A stretch of 64,000 bases of DNA. Source: Glycomyces fuscus (GTDB taxonomy: Bacteria > Actinomycetota > Actinomycetes > Streptosporangiales > Streptosporangiaceae). The notes beneath the pieces were generated by a model. It was not told the DNA's origin. It saw only the letters and a program-made list of their open reading frames with translations, and ran no database searches. The translations under genes and the position numbers were made by a program. Where the stretch lies: contig NYMS01000006.1 in NCBI GenBank assembly GCA_002529455.1, positions 434,001 to 498,000 on the forward strand, written 5' to 3'. This document shows, in pieces, positions 22,898 through 31,845 of this stretch (position 1 is the first letter of the stretch; each line of letters begins with the position of its first letter).

Positions 22898-24373
22898 TCA
22901 GACCACGAGGCGGACCCGGTCGGCCTCCACGGGCCCGTGGCGGTCGAGCTCGCGCCAGGCCCGTGCCAGCCGCCAGACCAGTTCCTCGCGGGTGGGGGCG
23001 TCGTAGGCGAAGGGCAGCCGGAACCACTCGGCGTGGCGGTCTCCGCCGGAGGCCGACATGACCGAGCCCGGGACCAGCTCCACGTCGTGGCAGAGCGCGA
23101 CCTGCACGTAGGCGCGGGCCTCCACCCCGGGCAGGCGCACCCACAGGGCCGCCCCGCCGTCGGGGCGCCGCCACTCCCACGAGGGCAGGGCCCCGCGCAG
23201 CAGCTCCTCCATGTGGTCCAGGGCCTGGCGCATCAGCTCGGAGCGCTGCCGGGACAGCTCGTCGTAGCCCTCCAGGAGGCGCACGGTCACCGCCTGGTCG
23301 AGCAGGGGGCTGGCCAGGTCGGCGAGGACCTTGCGGCGGCTCAGGCGCAGGGCCATCTCGGCGGGCGCGCGCAGCCAGCCCAGCCGGAGCCCGGCCCAGC
23401 CGATCTTGGACAGGGACTCCACCGTGATGACCTCGGCCCCGCGCGGGGCGAACGCGGCCAGCGGCGGGGGCTCGTCGGGGGCGCGCAGGCCGGTGTAGGC
23501 GTGGTCCTCCAGCACCGGGACACCGTAGCGGGCGGACAGCTCGCCCAGCTCGCGGCGGCGCGCCGCGGACATCATCGTGCCGGTGGGGTTGTGGTACGAG
23601 GGCATCGTGTAGACGAGGTGGGGCGCGTGCTCGGCCACGGCACGGCGCACGCCGTTGGCCTCCAGGCCCTGCTCGTCGAGGGGCACGGGCAGGAAGCGGG
23701 CGCCCCGGTCGCCCATCAGGTCCAGGCAGCCCGCGAAGCTGGGGTCCTCCACCACGACGGGCGAGCCGTTGCGCAGGTAGAGCTGGGCGACCAGGTTGAC
23801 GGCCTGGTGGGCGCCGGTGGTGACGACGATCTGGTCGGCGGTGGTGGGCAGGCCCCGGGACGTGTAGTGGTCGGCCACGGCCCGGCGCAGCGCGGGCAGG
23901 CCGCTGGGGTGGTAGCTGCCCTCGGCCATGAGCGCGGGCAGGTCCTCGGCGACGACCCGGCGGATGGCCTCCTCCACGCCCGGGAGGGCGGGAGTGGACA
24001 GGCAGGCGGCCGAGATGAGGCCCTCCTCCCGCCGGAAGAGGTTGCGGTACATGGGGTTGCCCGTGCCGTTGGCGGTCCAGCCGTCCGAGCGCACGGGCGC
24101 GATCCGGCTGCTGACACGGGTGCCGCTTCCCTGCCTGCTGTCGAGGATGCCGTCCGCGCGCAGGGCGTCGTAGGCGGAGACGACGGTGGTACGGCTCACC
24201 CGGAGGCTGGCGGCGAGGGCGCGCTCGGAGGGCAGGCGCTCACCGGGGGTGAGGCTGCCCTGGTCGACGAGCTCGCGCAGGGTGTCGGCGAGGCGCCGGT
24301 AGAGGGGTCCGCCGCCCCGGGGCCAGGCGCCGAGGAGGTCGGCGAGTTCGGCGGAGCTCCGCGAAGAGTCCAT
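22898..24373 (-). CDS. MocR/GntR-type regulator with aminotransferase domain
   Basis: 491-residue PLP-dependent regulator. Residues ~20-95 are a GntR winged helix (GPLYRRLADTLRELV, then RLPSERALAASLRVSRTTV). The rest is a fold-type I aminotransferase domain with the PLP lysine in VESLSKIGWAGLRLGWL (~312) and the YHNPTGTMMS substrate loop. These proteins sense pyridoxal phosphate or an amino-acid adduct and activate or repress a neighbouring gene. The ATG at 24373 follows GGAGGGG by a few bases; the ATG at 24385 lies in that ribosome site. A divergent gene starts 121 bases away with a symmetrical site between, so it is the likely target. Confidence 0.88.
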   Translation of the reverse strand: MDSSRSSAELADLLGAWPRGGGPLYRRLADTLRELVDQGSLTPGERLPSERALAASLRVSRTTVVSAYDALRADGILDSRQGSGTRVSSRIAPVRSDGWTANGTGNPMYRNLFRREEGLISAACLSTPALPGVEEAIRRVVAEDLPALMAEGSYHPSGLPALRRAVADHYTSRGLPTTADQIVVTTGAHQAVNLVAQLYLRNGSPVVVEDPSFAGCLDLMGDRGARFLPVPLDEQGLEANGVRRAVAEHAPHLVYTMPSYHNPTGTMMSAARRRELGELSARYGVPVLEDHAYTGLRAPDEPPPLAAFAPRGAEVITVESLSKIGWAGLRLGWLRAPAEMALRLSRRKVLADLASPLLDQAVTVRLLEGYDELSRQRSELMRQALDHMEELLRGALPSWEWRRPDGGAALWVRLPGVEARAYVQVALCHDVELVPGSVMSASGGDRHAEWFRLPFAYDAPTREELVWRLARAWRELDRHGPVEADRVRLVV

Positions 24374-24431
24374 TTTCCCCTCCATTGGATCTATGGGGAG
24401 TGGCCCCCGGATTCCATACTGGCATTCCCAC

Positions 24432-24464
24432 AGGGGATACCACCAGAGCCAAAGTGGATCCCCT
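24432..24464. promoter_or_regulatory. Candidate MocR operator
   Basis: AGGGGAT-N19-ATCCCCT, a spaced perfect 7-bp dyad, lies in the intergenic region between the MocR gene and its divergent neighbour, 30 bases before the neighbour's start. Confidence 0.4.
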
Positions 24465-24493
24465 AAAAGAAGTCCAATCATCCAGGAGCGGTC

Positions 24494-24979
24494 ATGCAGT
24501 TCCTCGCCCAGCGCCAGCACGACACCCTCCGCCCCGCGCCCCGTCACCGCCCCGCCCGCGTCAGGGAGCACGGACCCGCGCTCCGCGGCGGCTGGCCGGT
24601 GCTGGTGGAGGCGCGGGCCCTGCGTGGCGACCGCCGCCACCTCGGCGCGCTCGCCGCCGCCCTGCGCGAGCGCGCCCAGCAGGACCCCGGTCATCTACAA
24701 GAGGTCCACTTCCTCGACGAGGGGGACCACATCCGCCTCGTCTCGCTGTGGCGCTCCCCCGCGGACCTGCGGTCCTTCGTGGAGGCCGCCCACGGTGACG
24801 TGCTGGCCTTCCACGCGGACAGCGGCGCCTTCCCCGAGGTGGAGCGCACCCTGTGGTGGTCCACGGCGGGCACCCCGGTAGCGCCGGAGGAGGCCGAGGA
24901 GCGCGCGGCGTGGCTGCGCGGGCACGGGCCGGGCGCGCGGGCGTTCACCCTGTCCTCGCCGGTTCCCCCTCCCGCCTGA
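24494..24979 (+). CDS. Antibiotic-biosynthesis-monooxygenase-like (ABM/DUF3291) protein
   Basis: 161 residues. The core from ~35 to ~130 looks like a dimeric alpha-beta barrel: VLVEARALRGDRRHLGAL, then EVHFLDEGDHIRLVSLWRS and a conserved Trp-Trp in TLWWSTAG. Proteins of this shape range from cofactor-free monooxygenases to binding proteins, so activity is open. The N-terminal 30 residues are Arg/His-rich and disordered. The ATG at 24494 has AGGAG six bases upstream. It is divergent from a MocR regulator and is the obvious candidate for control by it. Its last 35 bases overlap the 3' end of bioD on the other strand. Confidence 0.65.
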   Translation: MQFLAQRQHDTLRPAPRHRPARVREHGPALRGGWPVLVEARALRGDRRHLGALAAALRERAQQDPGHLQEVHFLDEGDHIRLVSLWRSPADLRSFVEAAHGDVLAFHADSGAFPEVERTLWWSTAGTPVAPEEAEERAAWLRGHGPGARAFTLSSPVPPPA

Positions 24980-25679
24980 CCCCGGGACCGCCGGCCCGCC
25001 AGACCCCTCCGAGGCCGGGACCCAGGGAGCGGCGGGCCGCGTCCGCGAACGCCCGCGGGCCCAGCGTCCCGCTGCCCTCCGGCACCGCGCCCGCCAGGGG
25101 GCCCGCCCCCATGGCGGGCAGGTCGGTGAGGTTGCAGCGCATGGCCAGGTCCGGGCGGACCGGCCAGGACCCCACCACCACCCCGGCCGGGGACAGGCCG
25201 CGGGTGCGCAGCGCCTCCGCGGTCAGGGCGGTGGCGTTCAGGGTGCCCAGGCCGGGCCGGGCCACCACCAGGACCGGCGCGGACAGCAGCACGGCGGCGT
25301 CGGCCAGGGTCTGCCCCTCGGCGTTCAGCCGCACCAGCAGGCCGCCCGCGCCCTCGACCAGCACCAGGTCGTGCGTGCTCCCCAGGCGCCACACCGCCTC
25401 GGCCACCTCCTCGGCCCGCACGGGCTCCGCCCCGCAGCGGGCGGCGGCCGTGGCCGGGGCCAGCGGCTCGGGGTAGCGAACCAGCTCCGCCGTCGTCACC
25501 CCCGGGACCAGCCCGGCCACGGTGTCGGCGTCACCGGGCTCGTCGGGCCCCACCCCGGTCTGGGCGGGTTTGAGCACGGCCACCCTCCGTCCCCGCGCGA
25601 CCGCCAGCGCGGCCACCGCCGCGGTGACCACCGTCTTGCCGACCCCGGTGTCGGTCCCCGTCACCACCAGGACGCTCAT
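24945..25679 (-). CDS. bioD: Dethiobiotin synthetase
   Basis: 244-residue ATP-dependent ligase that closes the ureido ring of 7,8-diaminononanoate with CO2. It begins [18 protein letters not shown], the P-loop with the catalytic Lys; VLKPAQTGV (~36-44) and [12 protein letters not shown] (~107-118) are the other signature motifs. The ATG overlaps the bioA stop in ATGA, so the pair is translationally coupled. The C-terminal ~25 residues beyond the core are Gly/Arg-rich. Length is normal. Confidence 0.95.
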   Translation of the reverse strand: MSVLVVTGTDTGVGKTVVTAAVAALAVARGRRVAVLKPAQTGVGPDEPGDADTVAGLVPGVTTAELVRYPEPLAPATAAARCGAEPVRAEEVAEAVWRLGSTHDLVLVEGAGGLLVRLNAEGQTLADAAVLLSAPVLVVARPGLGTLNATALTAEALRTRGLSPAGVVVGSWPVRPDLAMRCNLTDLPAMGAGPLAGAVPEGSGTLGPRAFADAARRSLGPGLGGVWRAGGPGVRREGEPARTG

Positions 25680-27028
25680 CGGTCCTCCTCCCCCAGGCAG
25701 GCCCGTACGGCGGCGGCCATCCCGGCCGCGATGGCGGCCACCTCGCCGGAGGTGCACACGTAGGGCGGCATCGCGTACACGTGCTCCCGGAAGGGCCGCA
25801 GCCACACCCCCGCCTCCACCGCCGCCCGCGTGGCCTCGGCCATGCGCACCGGCGCGTCCAGCTCCACCACCCCGATCGCGCCGAGCACCCGCACCTCGCG
25901 CACGCCCGCCAGCCCCTCGAGCGGGGCCAGGCCCTCGCGCAGGCCGGCCCCGATCCGCGCCACGTCGCCCCTCCAGTCGCCGCCCGTCAGCAGGTCCACC
26001 GAGGCCAGCGCGGTCGCGCAGGCCAGCGGGTTGCCCATGAACGTGGGCCCGTGGGCGAGCACCGGCACCTCACCCTCGGCGATGCCCCGGGCCACCCGTC
26101 CCGTGCACAGCGTCGCGGCGAGGGTCAGGTAGCCGCCGGTCAGCGCCTTGCCCAGGCACATGACGTCGGGGGCGACCCCGGCGTGGTCGGCGGCGAACAG
26201 CTCCCCGGTGCGGCCGAAGCCGGTGGCGATCTCGTCGAAGACCAGCAGCAGCCCGTACTCGTCGGCGATCCGCCGCAGTTCCCGCAGGTAGCCCGGGTGG
26301 TGGAAGCGCATGCCCCCCGCGCCCTGCACCACGGGTTCGACGATGACGGCGGCCAGCTCGTCGGCGTGCTCGGCCGCCAGTCGCTCGAGGGCGGCCACGT
26401 AGGCGGGATCGGGCTCGGTCCCGAAGCCGGCGGGCGGCGGGGGCGCGTGCACCTGGGCGGGCAGCGCGTCACCCCACAGGGAGTGCATGCCGCCGTCGGG
26501 GTCGCACACGCTCATGGCGTGGAAGGTGTCCCCGTGGTAGCCGCCCCGCCAGGTGAGGAAGCGGCGTCGGCCGGGGCGGCCCGCGGAGCGGTGGTACTGC
26601 ATGCACATCTTCATGGCGACCTCCACCGACACCGAGCCGGAGTCGGCGAGGAAGACGTGCTCCAGCGGCTCCGGGGTGATCGCCACCAGGGTCCGGGCCA
26701 GGTCCGCGGCGGGCCCGTGGGTGAGTCCGCCGAACATGACGTGGCTGAACGCGTCGGCCTGCCGCCGCACCGCGGCGTCGAGCACCGGGTGGCGGTAGCC
26801 GTGGACCGCCGACCACCAGGACGACATCCCGTCCACCACGCGGCGCTCGCCCTCCTCCGACCACAGGGTCAGCGTCGCCCCCTCGGCCCCGGTGACCACG
26901 TACGGCCGCTCCGCGGCGGGGACGGTGGTGTAGGGGTGCCACAGGTGGGCGGTGTCCGCGGCGCGGATCCGGGCGCACCGGTCCGCGGGCGTCCGGTCTC
27001 CGGGGGTTCCGGGGGGCGTCGTGGTCAT
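25676..27028 (-). CDS. bioA: Adenosylmethionine-8-amino-7-oxononanoate aminotransferase
   Basis: 450-residue PLP enzyme that makes 7,8-diaminononanoate using SAM as amino donor. Motifs: [10 protein letters not shown] near the N terminus (substrate-binding Trp/Tyr region), [44 protein letters not shown] with the PLP Asp, and [15 protein letters not shown] with the Schiff-base Lys (~290). Start ATG 27028. It is the first gene of a bioA-bioD operon and faces bioF across a 395-base gap, so all three biotin genes share one regulatory region. Confidence 0.96.
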   Translation of the reverse strand: MTTTPPGTPGDRTPADRCARIRAADTAHLWHPYTTVPAAERPYVVTGAEGATLTLWSEEGERRVVDGMSSWWSAVHGYRHPVLDAAVRRQADAFSHVMFGGLTHGPAADLARTLVAITPEPLEHVFLADSGSVSVEVAMKMCMQYHRSAGRPGRRRFLTWRGGYHGDTFHAMSVCDPDGGMHSLWGDALPAQVHAPPPPAGFGTEPDPAYVAALERLAAEHADELAAVIVEPVVQGAGGMRFHHPGYLRELRRIADEYGLLLVFDEIATGFGRTGELFAADHAGVAPDVMCLGKALTGGYLTLAATLCTGRVARGIAEGEVPVLAHGPTFMGNPLACATALASVDLLTGGDWRGDVARIGAGLREGLAPLEGLAGVREVRVLGAIGVVELDAPVRMAEATRAAVEAGVWLRPFREHVYAMPPYVCTSGEVAAIAAGMAAAVRACLGEEDR

Positions 27029-27423
27029 GGGGCTCCATTGTTCACCCTGCGCACCCGCGCGCCCCCGTACGGTCCCACCAGGAATCCGGGCGTATCTTTG
27101 TGGGCTTCGACGGGTGACGCGCACGTGCGCCGGACGGCAGAGTCGTAGACGCCTCCCTGGCACGAAGGACCGGACCGCCCCAGCGGGATTGGCCGCCGCT
27201 GGGTCGGTCCCTGCCGGGGACGCGCCCTCCTCCCGGTCCGAACGCGCGGCGACGGAGCCGCCGGGACCGGCTCGCCCGCGTGCCGCCCGCACCGTCGGCC
27301 CGGCGCACGGCCGCGGCGGGCCCCGCCCGCCCCTCCCCCGGCCACCGCGGTCCGACCGGAGTCGCGCCCGAACCACGACCGCGTCCACGACCACGCCCGT
27401 GAACCCAGGAGGCCGTCCCGCGT
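27029..27423. other. Shared bioA/bioF regulatory region
   Basis: This 395-base gap separates divergent bioA and bioF. It contains a GCGCACGTGCGC palindrome (27119-27130) and a long hairpin at 27167-27210 (GGACCG...CGGTCC outside CCCAGCGG...CCGCTGGG) that would form in the bioF leader. No BirA- or BioQ-like box was recognised and no gene is seen. Confidence 0.5.
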
Positions 27424-28671
27424 ATGCCGAGCCCCGCCGCCACCGCACCCCCCACCCGCCGCCCGTGGTCCCTGCGCGCCACGGCCCGTACGCGCTCCGC
27501 GCGGGCGCTGCCCCCGGGACACCCCTTCGCGTGGTTGGACGGGGCCGCCCGCAGGCGCGCCGAGGCCGGGCTGACGCGGCGCGCCACCCCCCGGCCCGCG
27601 GTCGACGGGCTGCTGGACCTGGCGGGCAACGACTACCTCGGACTGCTGCGCCACCCGGACGTGGTGGCCGCGGCCGGGGACGCCGCCCGCGTGTGGGGCG
27701 CGGGCGCGGGCGGATCGCGGCTGGTCACCGGGGACACCGGCCTGCACCGGGAGCTGGAGCGCGAACTCGCCGACTTCCACGGCTCGGAGGCCGCGCTGGT
27801 CTTCTCGTCCGGGTACGCGGCGAACCTGGCGATGGTCACCGCGCTGGCCGCGCCCGACGGCGGCGCCCCTCCCCTGCTGGTGTGCGACCGCCACAACCAC
27901 GCCTCCCTCATCGACGCGACCCGTCTGGCCCGGGCGTCGGGCGCGCGCGTGGCGCTCTACGACCACGCCGACGCCGACCGGGCCGCCGAGGCGCTCGCGA
28001 CCGCGGAGGGCCGGGCCCTGCTGCTGAGCGACACCGTGTTCTCGGTGGACGGAGACCTCACCGACGCGGCGGCCCTGGCCCGCGCGGCCCGCGGGCACGG
28101 CGCCGCCCTGCTGCTGGACGACGCGCACGGCCTGGGCGTGGTGGGGCCCGGCGGGAGCGGCGCGGCCGCCGCCGCCGGGCTGCGCGGCGCGGACGACGTC
28201 GCGGTGTCGGTGACCCTGTCCAAGTCGCTGGGCTCCCAGGGCGGCGCGGTACTGGGTTCGCGCCGGGTGGTCCGCCACCTGACGGAGACCGCGCGCACGT
28301 TCGTCTTCGACACCGGGCTGGCCCCGGCCTCGGCGGGCGCGGCCCTGGCCGCGCTGCGCGTGCTGCGCGCCGACCCCGGGTTGGCCGACGCGGTGCGCGG
28401 CCGTGCGCGGCGGCTGGCGGAGGGGCTGCGCGGGCGCGGACTGCCCGCGAGCACCCCGGACGCCGCCGTGGTGTCCGTGACGGCGCCCTCCCCCGGGGCC
28501 GCCCTGGCCTGGCGCGACGCCTGCCTGGCCGCGGGTGTGCGCGTGGGCTGCTTCCGCCCGCCGTCGGTCCCGGACGGCCGCTCCCGGCTGCGGCTGACCG
28601 CCCGGGCGACGCTGGACGAGGCCGATGTCGACCGGGTCGTGGACGTCATCGCCGCGACCCGCCCCGGGTAG
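27424..28671 (+). CDS. bioF: 8-amino-7-oxononanoate synthase
   Basis: 415-residue PLP enzyme joining pimeloyl thioester and alanine. Motifs: [17 protein letters not shown] (~62-78), [34 protein letters not shown] with the cofactor Asp (~233-245), and [11 protein letters not shown] with the PLP Lys at ~268. The first ~30 residues are Arg-rich and longer than usual. ATG 27424 follows AGGAGG. Opposite orientation to bioA-bioD. bioB and birA are not in the window. Confidence 0.95.
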   Translation: MPSPAATAPPTRRPWSLRATARTRSARALPPGHPFAWLDGAARRRAEAGLTRRATPRPAVDGLLDLAGNDYLGLLRHPDVVAAAGDAARVWGAGAGGSRLVTGDTGLHRELERELADFHGSEAALVFSSGYAANLAMVTALAAPDGGAPPLLVCDRHNHASLIDATRLARASGARVALYDHADADRAAEALATAEGRALLLSDTVFSVDGDLTDAAALARAARGHGAALLLDDAHGLGVVGPGGSGAAAAAGLRGADDVAVSVTLSKSLGSQGGAVLGSRRVVRHLTETARTFVFDTGLAPASAGAALAALRVLRADPGLADAVRGRARRLAEGLRGRGLPASTPDAAVVSVTAPSPGAALAWRDACLAAGVRVGCFRPPSVPDGRSRLRLTARATLDEADVDRVVDVIAATRPG

Positions 28672-28722
28672 TCTTCGGAAGGGACGACAAGCCCGCCGGG
28701 ACCTGGGGAGGCGGTAACGGCC

Positions 28723-30084
28723 GTGTCAGCACGTGGTGAGGGCCCCGAGGAGCCGGAGCCGGTCCCCGAGGACCCCTCCGTCGATGACGCGAACGGCACG
28801 GACGGCCCATCGGACACCGGTGGCTCGGGCGACGGCGGCGGGCCGGACGGCCCCGGCGGTGCCGGTGCCGGTGGCGGAGCGGACGACGGGAACGACGCCG
28901 GCGGGGCCGGCGGGGAGCGCCCGCACCGACCGCGCCGCAGGTCCCGGATCGCCGCCGCGGTCTCGGTCACGCTGATCCTGGTCATGGTGGCCGTCCTGGC
29001 GCTGCCCGCCACCCGTGACGGCCTGGTGTCCCTGTGGTGCGACACCACCGGCGGTGTGTGCCCGGCCGAGGAGCTGCCCCCGCTCACCGAGGAGGAGCGG
29101 ACCGACTGGCGGGTCCGGATGGAACCCGAGGACGCCGCGCTGTGGGGCAACTACGTGGCCCTGGGCGACTCCTACTCCTCCGGTGACGGCGCGGGCGACT
29201 ACGAGCCCGGCACCGCCGAGTCGGGCGGCTGCTGGCGTTCGGAGAACGCCTACCCCCGGGTGCTCGACGAGGAGTTCGACTTCGCCGGTTCGCTGGCCTT
29301 CTACGCGTGCAGCAGCCACAAGGGCTCGGAGATGATCGAGCAGATCGGCACCTCCGAGTCGCAGATCGAGCGGGTCACCGAGAACACCTCCCTGGTGACC
29401 CTGGGCATCGGCGGCAACGACCTGGGCTTCATCCCCGTCCTGCGCACCTGCATGGTGCGGATGCCGCTGCTGGAGAGCAGCGTCTGCGTCGAGCAGGAGG
29501 ACGAGGTCGGCAGGCGGATGGAGAACTTCGAGAAGACCCTGACCGAGGTCCTCGGGGAGGTGCGCGACCGCGCGCCCGACGCCCGCGTCCTCGTGCTGGG
29601 CTACCCGCGGCTGTTCCCGGAGGACCCCCCTGGCATGTACTACACGCTGACCAGGAGCGACCAGCTGTGGCTGAACGGTCTGGCCCAGCGGTTCAACGAG
29701 CTCATCCGCGACGTGGTCTACCGGACGGACGGCGACGTGTACGGCGGGCGCGAGACCGGCAGCGTCGAGTACGTGAACACCTTCTCCGCCCTGAGCGGGC
29801 ACGAGGTGAGCGCCGACGAGGCCTGGCTGAACGGGATCGTGCTCGGGCAGCTGGGCGAGGGCCTGCGCGTGGACCGGGCCAGCTTCCACCCGACCGCGCA
29901 GGGGCAGCTGTCCATCGCCGAGCGGGTGCGCCTGCAGGTCGTGGAGGGCCCCGAACGGGAGGTGTACGTGGCCCGGGAGACCCTGGAGGACGTCGACCCC
30001 GAGCAGCTGAGGTCCGAGCTGGGCGGGCCGCTCGACCCGGAGTTCGCCCCCGAGTCCCCCGACAACGAGGCCGACGCCCCCTGA
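28723..30084 (+). CDS. Membrane-anchored GDSL/SGNH esterase
   Basis: 453 residues. The N-terminal ~70 residues are a Gly/Asp/Glu-rich cytosolic stretch, followed by a basic patch and a single membrane span (~75-95). The extracellular catalytic domain has block I YVALGDSYSSGDG (Ser ~150), block III GIGGNDLGF (~229-237) and the closing ASFHPTAQGQ (Asp/His region ~385-394). Four or more Cys suggest disulfides. The family includes secreted lipases and phospholipases such as the Streptomyces SGNH lipase. GTG 28723 is 51 bases after bioF; co-transcription is possible but functionally unrelated. Confidence 0.85.
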   Translation: MSARGEGPEEPEPVPEDPSVDDANGTDGPSDTGGSGDGGGPDGPGGAGAGGGADDGNDAGGAGGERPHRPRRRSRIAAAVSVTLILVMVAVLALPATRDGLVSLWCDTTGGVCPAEELPPLTEEERTDWRVRMEPEDAALWGNYVALGDSYSSGDGAGDYEPGTAESGGCWRSENAYPRVLDEEFDFAGSLAFYACSSHKGSEMIEQIGTSESQIERVTENTSLVTLGIGGNDLGFIPVLRTCMVRMPLLESSVCVEQEDEVGRRMENFEKTLTEVLGEVRDRAPDARVLVLGYPRLFPEDPPGMYYTLTRSDQLWLNGLAQRFNELIRDVVYRTDGDVYGGRETGSVEYVNTFSALSGHEVSADEAWLNGIVLGQLGEGLRVDRASFHPTAQGQLSIAERVRLQVVEGPEREVYVARETLEDVDPEQLRSELGGPLDPEFAPESPDNEADAP

Positions 30085-30124
30085 GCGGGCTCCCGGCCGC
30101 CGGACGGGGCCGCGGAACACGGGC

Positions 30125-30162
30125 CCGGGGCGGGCGGGAACCGACGTCCCCGCCCGCCCCGG
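30125..30162. terminator. Bidirectional terminator
   Basis: Perfect 14-bp stem (CCGGGGCGGGCGGG / CCCGCCCGCCCCGG) with a 10-base loop between the convergent esterase and ornithine aminotransferase genes. Confidence 0.75.
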
Positions 30163-30208
30163 AGGCCGGGGACGACCGGCGGTCGCGCCCCCGGCCCGCG
30201 CAGCGCCG

Positions 30209-31483
30209 CTAACGGCCGGCCTGGAGCTCCCGGATCACCTCGGCGAAGCGGTCCAGGCCCCAGTTGAGGTCCTCCTCGCTGATCACGAGCGGCGGCGACA
30301 TCCGCACGGTGGAGCCGTGGGTGTCCTTGACCAGGACGCCGTGGTCGGCGAGCCGCTCGCACAGCTCCCGCCCCGAGGCCAGCGACGGGTCGACGTCGAT
30401 GCCCGCCCACAGCCCGATGCTGCGCGCGGACACCACCCCGTCGCCGACGAACTCCTTCAGGCGGCGCCTGAGCACCTCGCCCAGGCGGCGCGTGTTCTCC
30501 AGGTAGGGGCCCTCGGTCAGCATCCGCACGACCTCGCGCCCGACCGCCCCGGCCAGCGGGTTGCCGCCGAACGTGCTGCCGTGCTGGCCCGGCTGGATGA
30601 CGCCGAGCACGTCCTCGTCGGCGACCATCGCCGACACCGGAAGGATGCCGCCGCCCAGCGCCTTGCCGAACAGGTAGGCGTCGGGGACCACGCCGCTGTG
30701 CTCGCAGGCCCGGACGGTCCCGGTGCGGCCCAGGCCCGACTGCACCTCGTCGGCGATGAACAGCACCCGCTCGCGGTCGCAGATCTCCCTGACCCGGGGC
30801 AGGAAGTCCGGCGGCGGCACGATCACCCCCGCCTCGCCCTGCACGGGCTCGATGAGGACCGCGGCGGTCGTGGAGTCGATGGCGGCCTCGATGGCCTCGG
30901 CGTCACCGTAGGGCACCGACCGGAAACCCGGCGTGTAGGGCCCGAAACCCGTCCTGGCCTCCGGGTCCGACGAGAAGGAGACGATGGTGGTGGTGCGTCC
31001 GTGGAAGTTGGCGCCCGCCACGACGATGGTCGCCTCGTTCTCGGGCACGCCCTTGACCTCGTATGCCCACTTGCGGGCCACCTTGATGCCGGTCTCCACC
31101 GCCTCGGCGCCGGTGTTCATCGGCAGGACCTTCTCCTTGCCGACCATGTCGGCGAGGGCGCTGACCCACGGGCCGAACTGGTCGTTGTAGAAGGCGCGGC
31201 TGGTGAGGGTCACCCGGTCGATCTGGCGGTGCGCCGCCGCGAGCAGGTCGGGGTTGTGGTGGCCGAAGTTCATGGCGGAGTACCCGGCCAGGCAGTCCAG
31301 GTACCGCCTGCCCTCGACGTCGGTCACCCAGGCGCCACGGCCCTCGGCGATCACGACGGGAAGGGGTGAGTAGTTGTGCGCCGACCGCGCCCGCGCGAGC
31401 GCGATGTGGTCCGCGCCGGAGAGTGCCTCTCCACCGGGTTCCCCGGCGGAGTCCCGCTGTCCCAGGTTCTGGGTGTTGCCCAT
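30209..31483 (-). CDS. rocD: Ornithine aminotransferase
   Basis: 424-residue class III PLP aminotransferase converting ornithine and 2-oxoglutarate to glutamate-semialdehyde and glutamate. Diagnostic motifs: SAHNYSPLPVVIAEGRGAWV, LAGYSAMNFGHHNP, MNTGAEAVETGIKVARKW, ADEVQSGLGRTG and YLFGKALGGGILPVSA with the PLP Lys (~275). The ATG at 31483 gives a slightly long N terminus. No arginase or proline-synthesis gene is adjacent, so it is a stand-alone catabolic gene, ended by the shared terminator at 30125-30162. Confidence 0.95.
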   Translation of the reverse strand: MGNTQNLGQRDSAGEPGGEALSGADHIALARARSAHNYSPLPVVIAEGRGAWVTDVEGRRYLDCLAGYSAMNFGHHNPDLLAAAHRQIDRVTLTSRAFYNDQFGPWVSALADMVGKEKVLPMNTGAEAVETGIKVARKWAYEVKGVPENEATIVVAGANFHGRTTTIVSFSSDPEARTGFGPYTPGFRSVPYGDAEAIEAAIDSTTAAVLIEPVQGEAGVIVPPPDFLPRVREICDRERVLFIADEVQSGLGRTGTVRACEHSGVVPDAYLFGKALGGGILPVSAMVADEDVLGVIQPGQHGSTFGGNPLAGAVGREVVRMLTEGPYLENTRRLGEVLRRRLKEFVGDGVVSARSIGLWAGIDVDPSLASGRELCERLADHGVLVKDTHGSTVRMSPPLVISEEDLNWGLDRFAEVIRELQAGR

Positions 31484-31845
31484 CTAGCCGCTCCGATCAC
31501 CATTGACCGATGTCAGACAGTTGATACCCACCGTCGGGCCGGATCGCGCCCCTTCGGCGGGAGGTCCCCAAGAGTTGAACAGATGATCCGGTGAGCCCAC
31601 AAGAGGTGGGGGAGATCACAGCGCGGGGGCCATGCCCGAAAACCCGCGCGCGAAACGCCGCGCACACCCTCTGAGCGGGGGCGTCACAGCAGTGGTGACC
31701 TGCGATAACGCCCCTGGTGACGCGCTCCACAGCCCCGACAGCGGTCAGGCCCTCTCCCGAGGGGTACGGTCGCACCAACAGCCACTCCGCCGCCGCGAGC
31801 CCCGTGCCGTGGACGGCCCCGTCGATCGTGCCCGGGAGGTCAGGC
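31484..31845. other. Intergenic, divergent promoter region
   Basis: This 362-base gap lies between leftward rocD and the rightward acyl-CoA synthetase. A GTCAC-N7-GTGAC dyad at 31683-31699 lies before a possible -10 (GATAAC) for the rightward gene. In-frame extensions of the synthetase into this region lack a ribosome site. No gene is seen. Confidence 0.45.

Noticed and set aside
22663-23061. 132-codon rightward frame after sod
   Set aside because: Starts inside the sod terminator and runs over the MocR gene; composition is Arg/Gly-rich noise.
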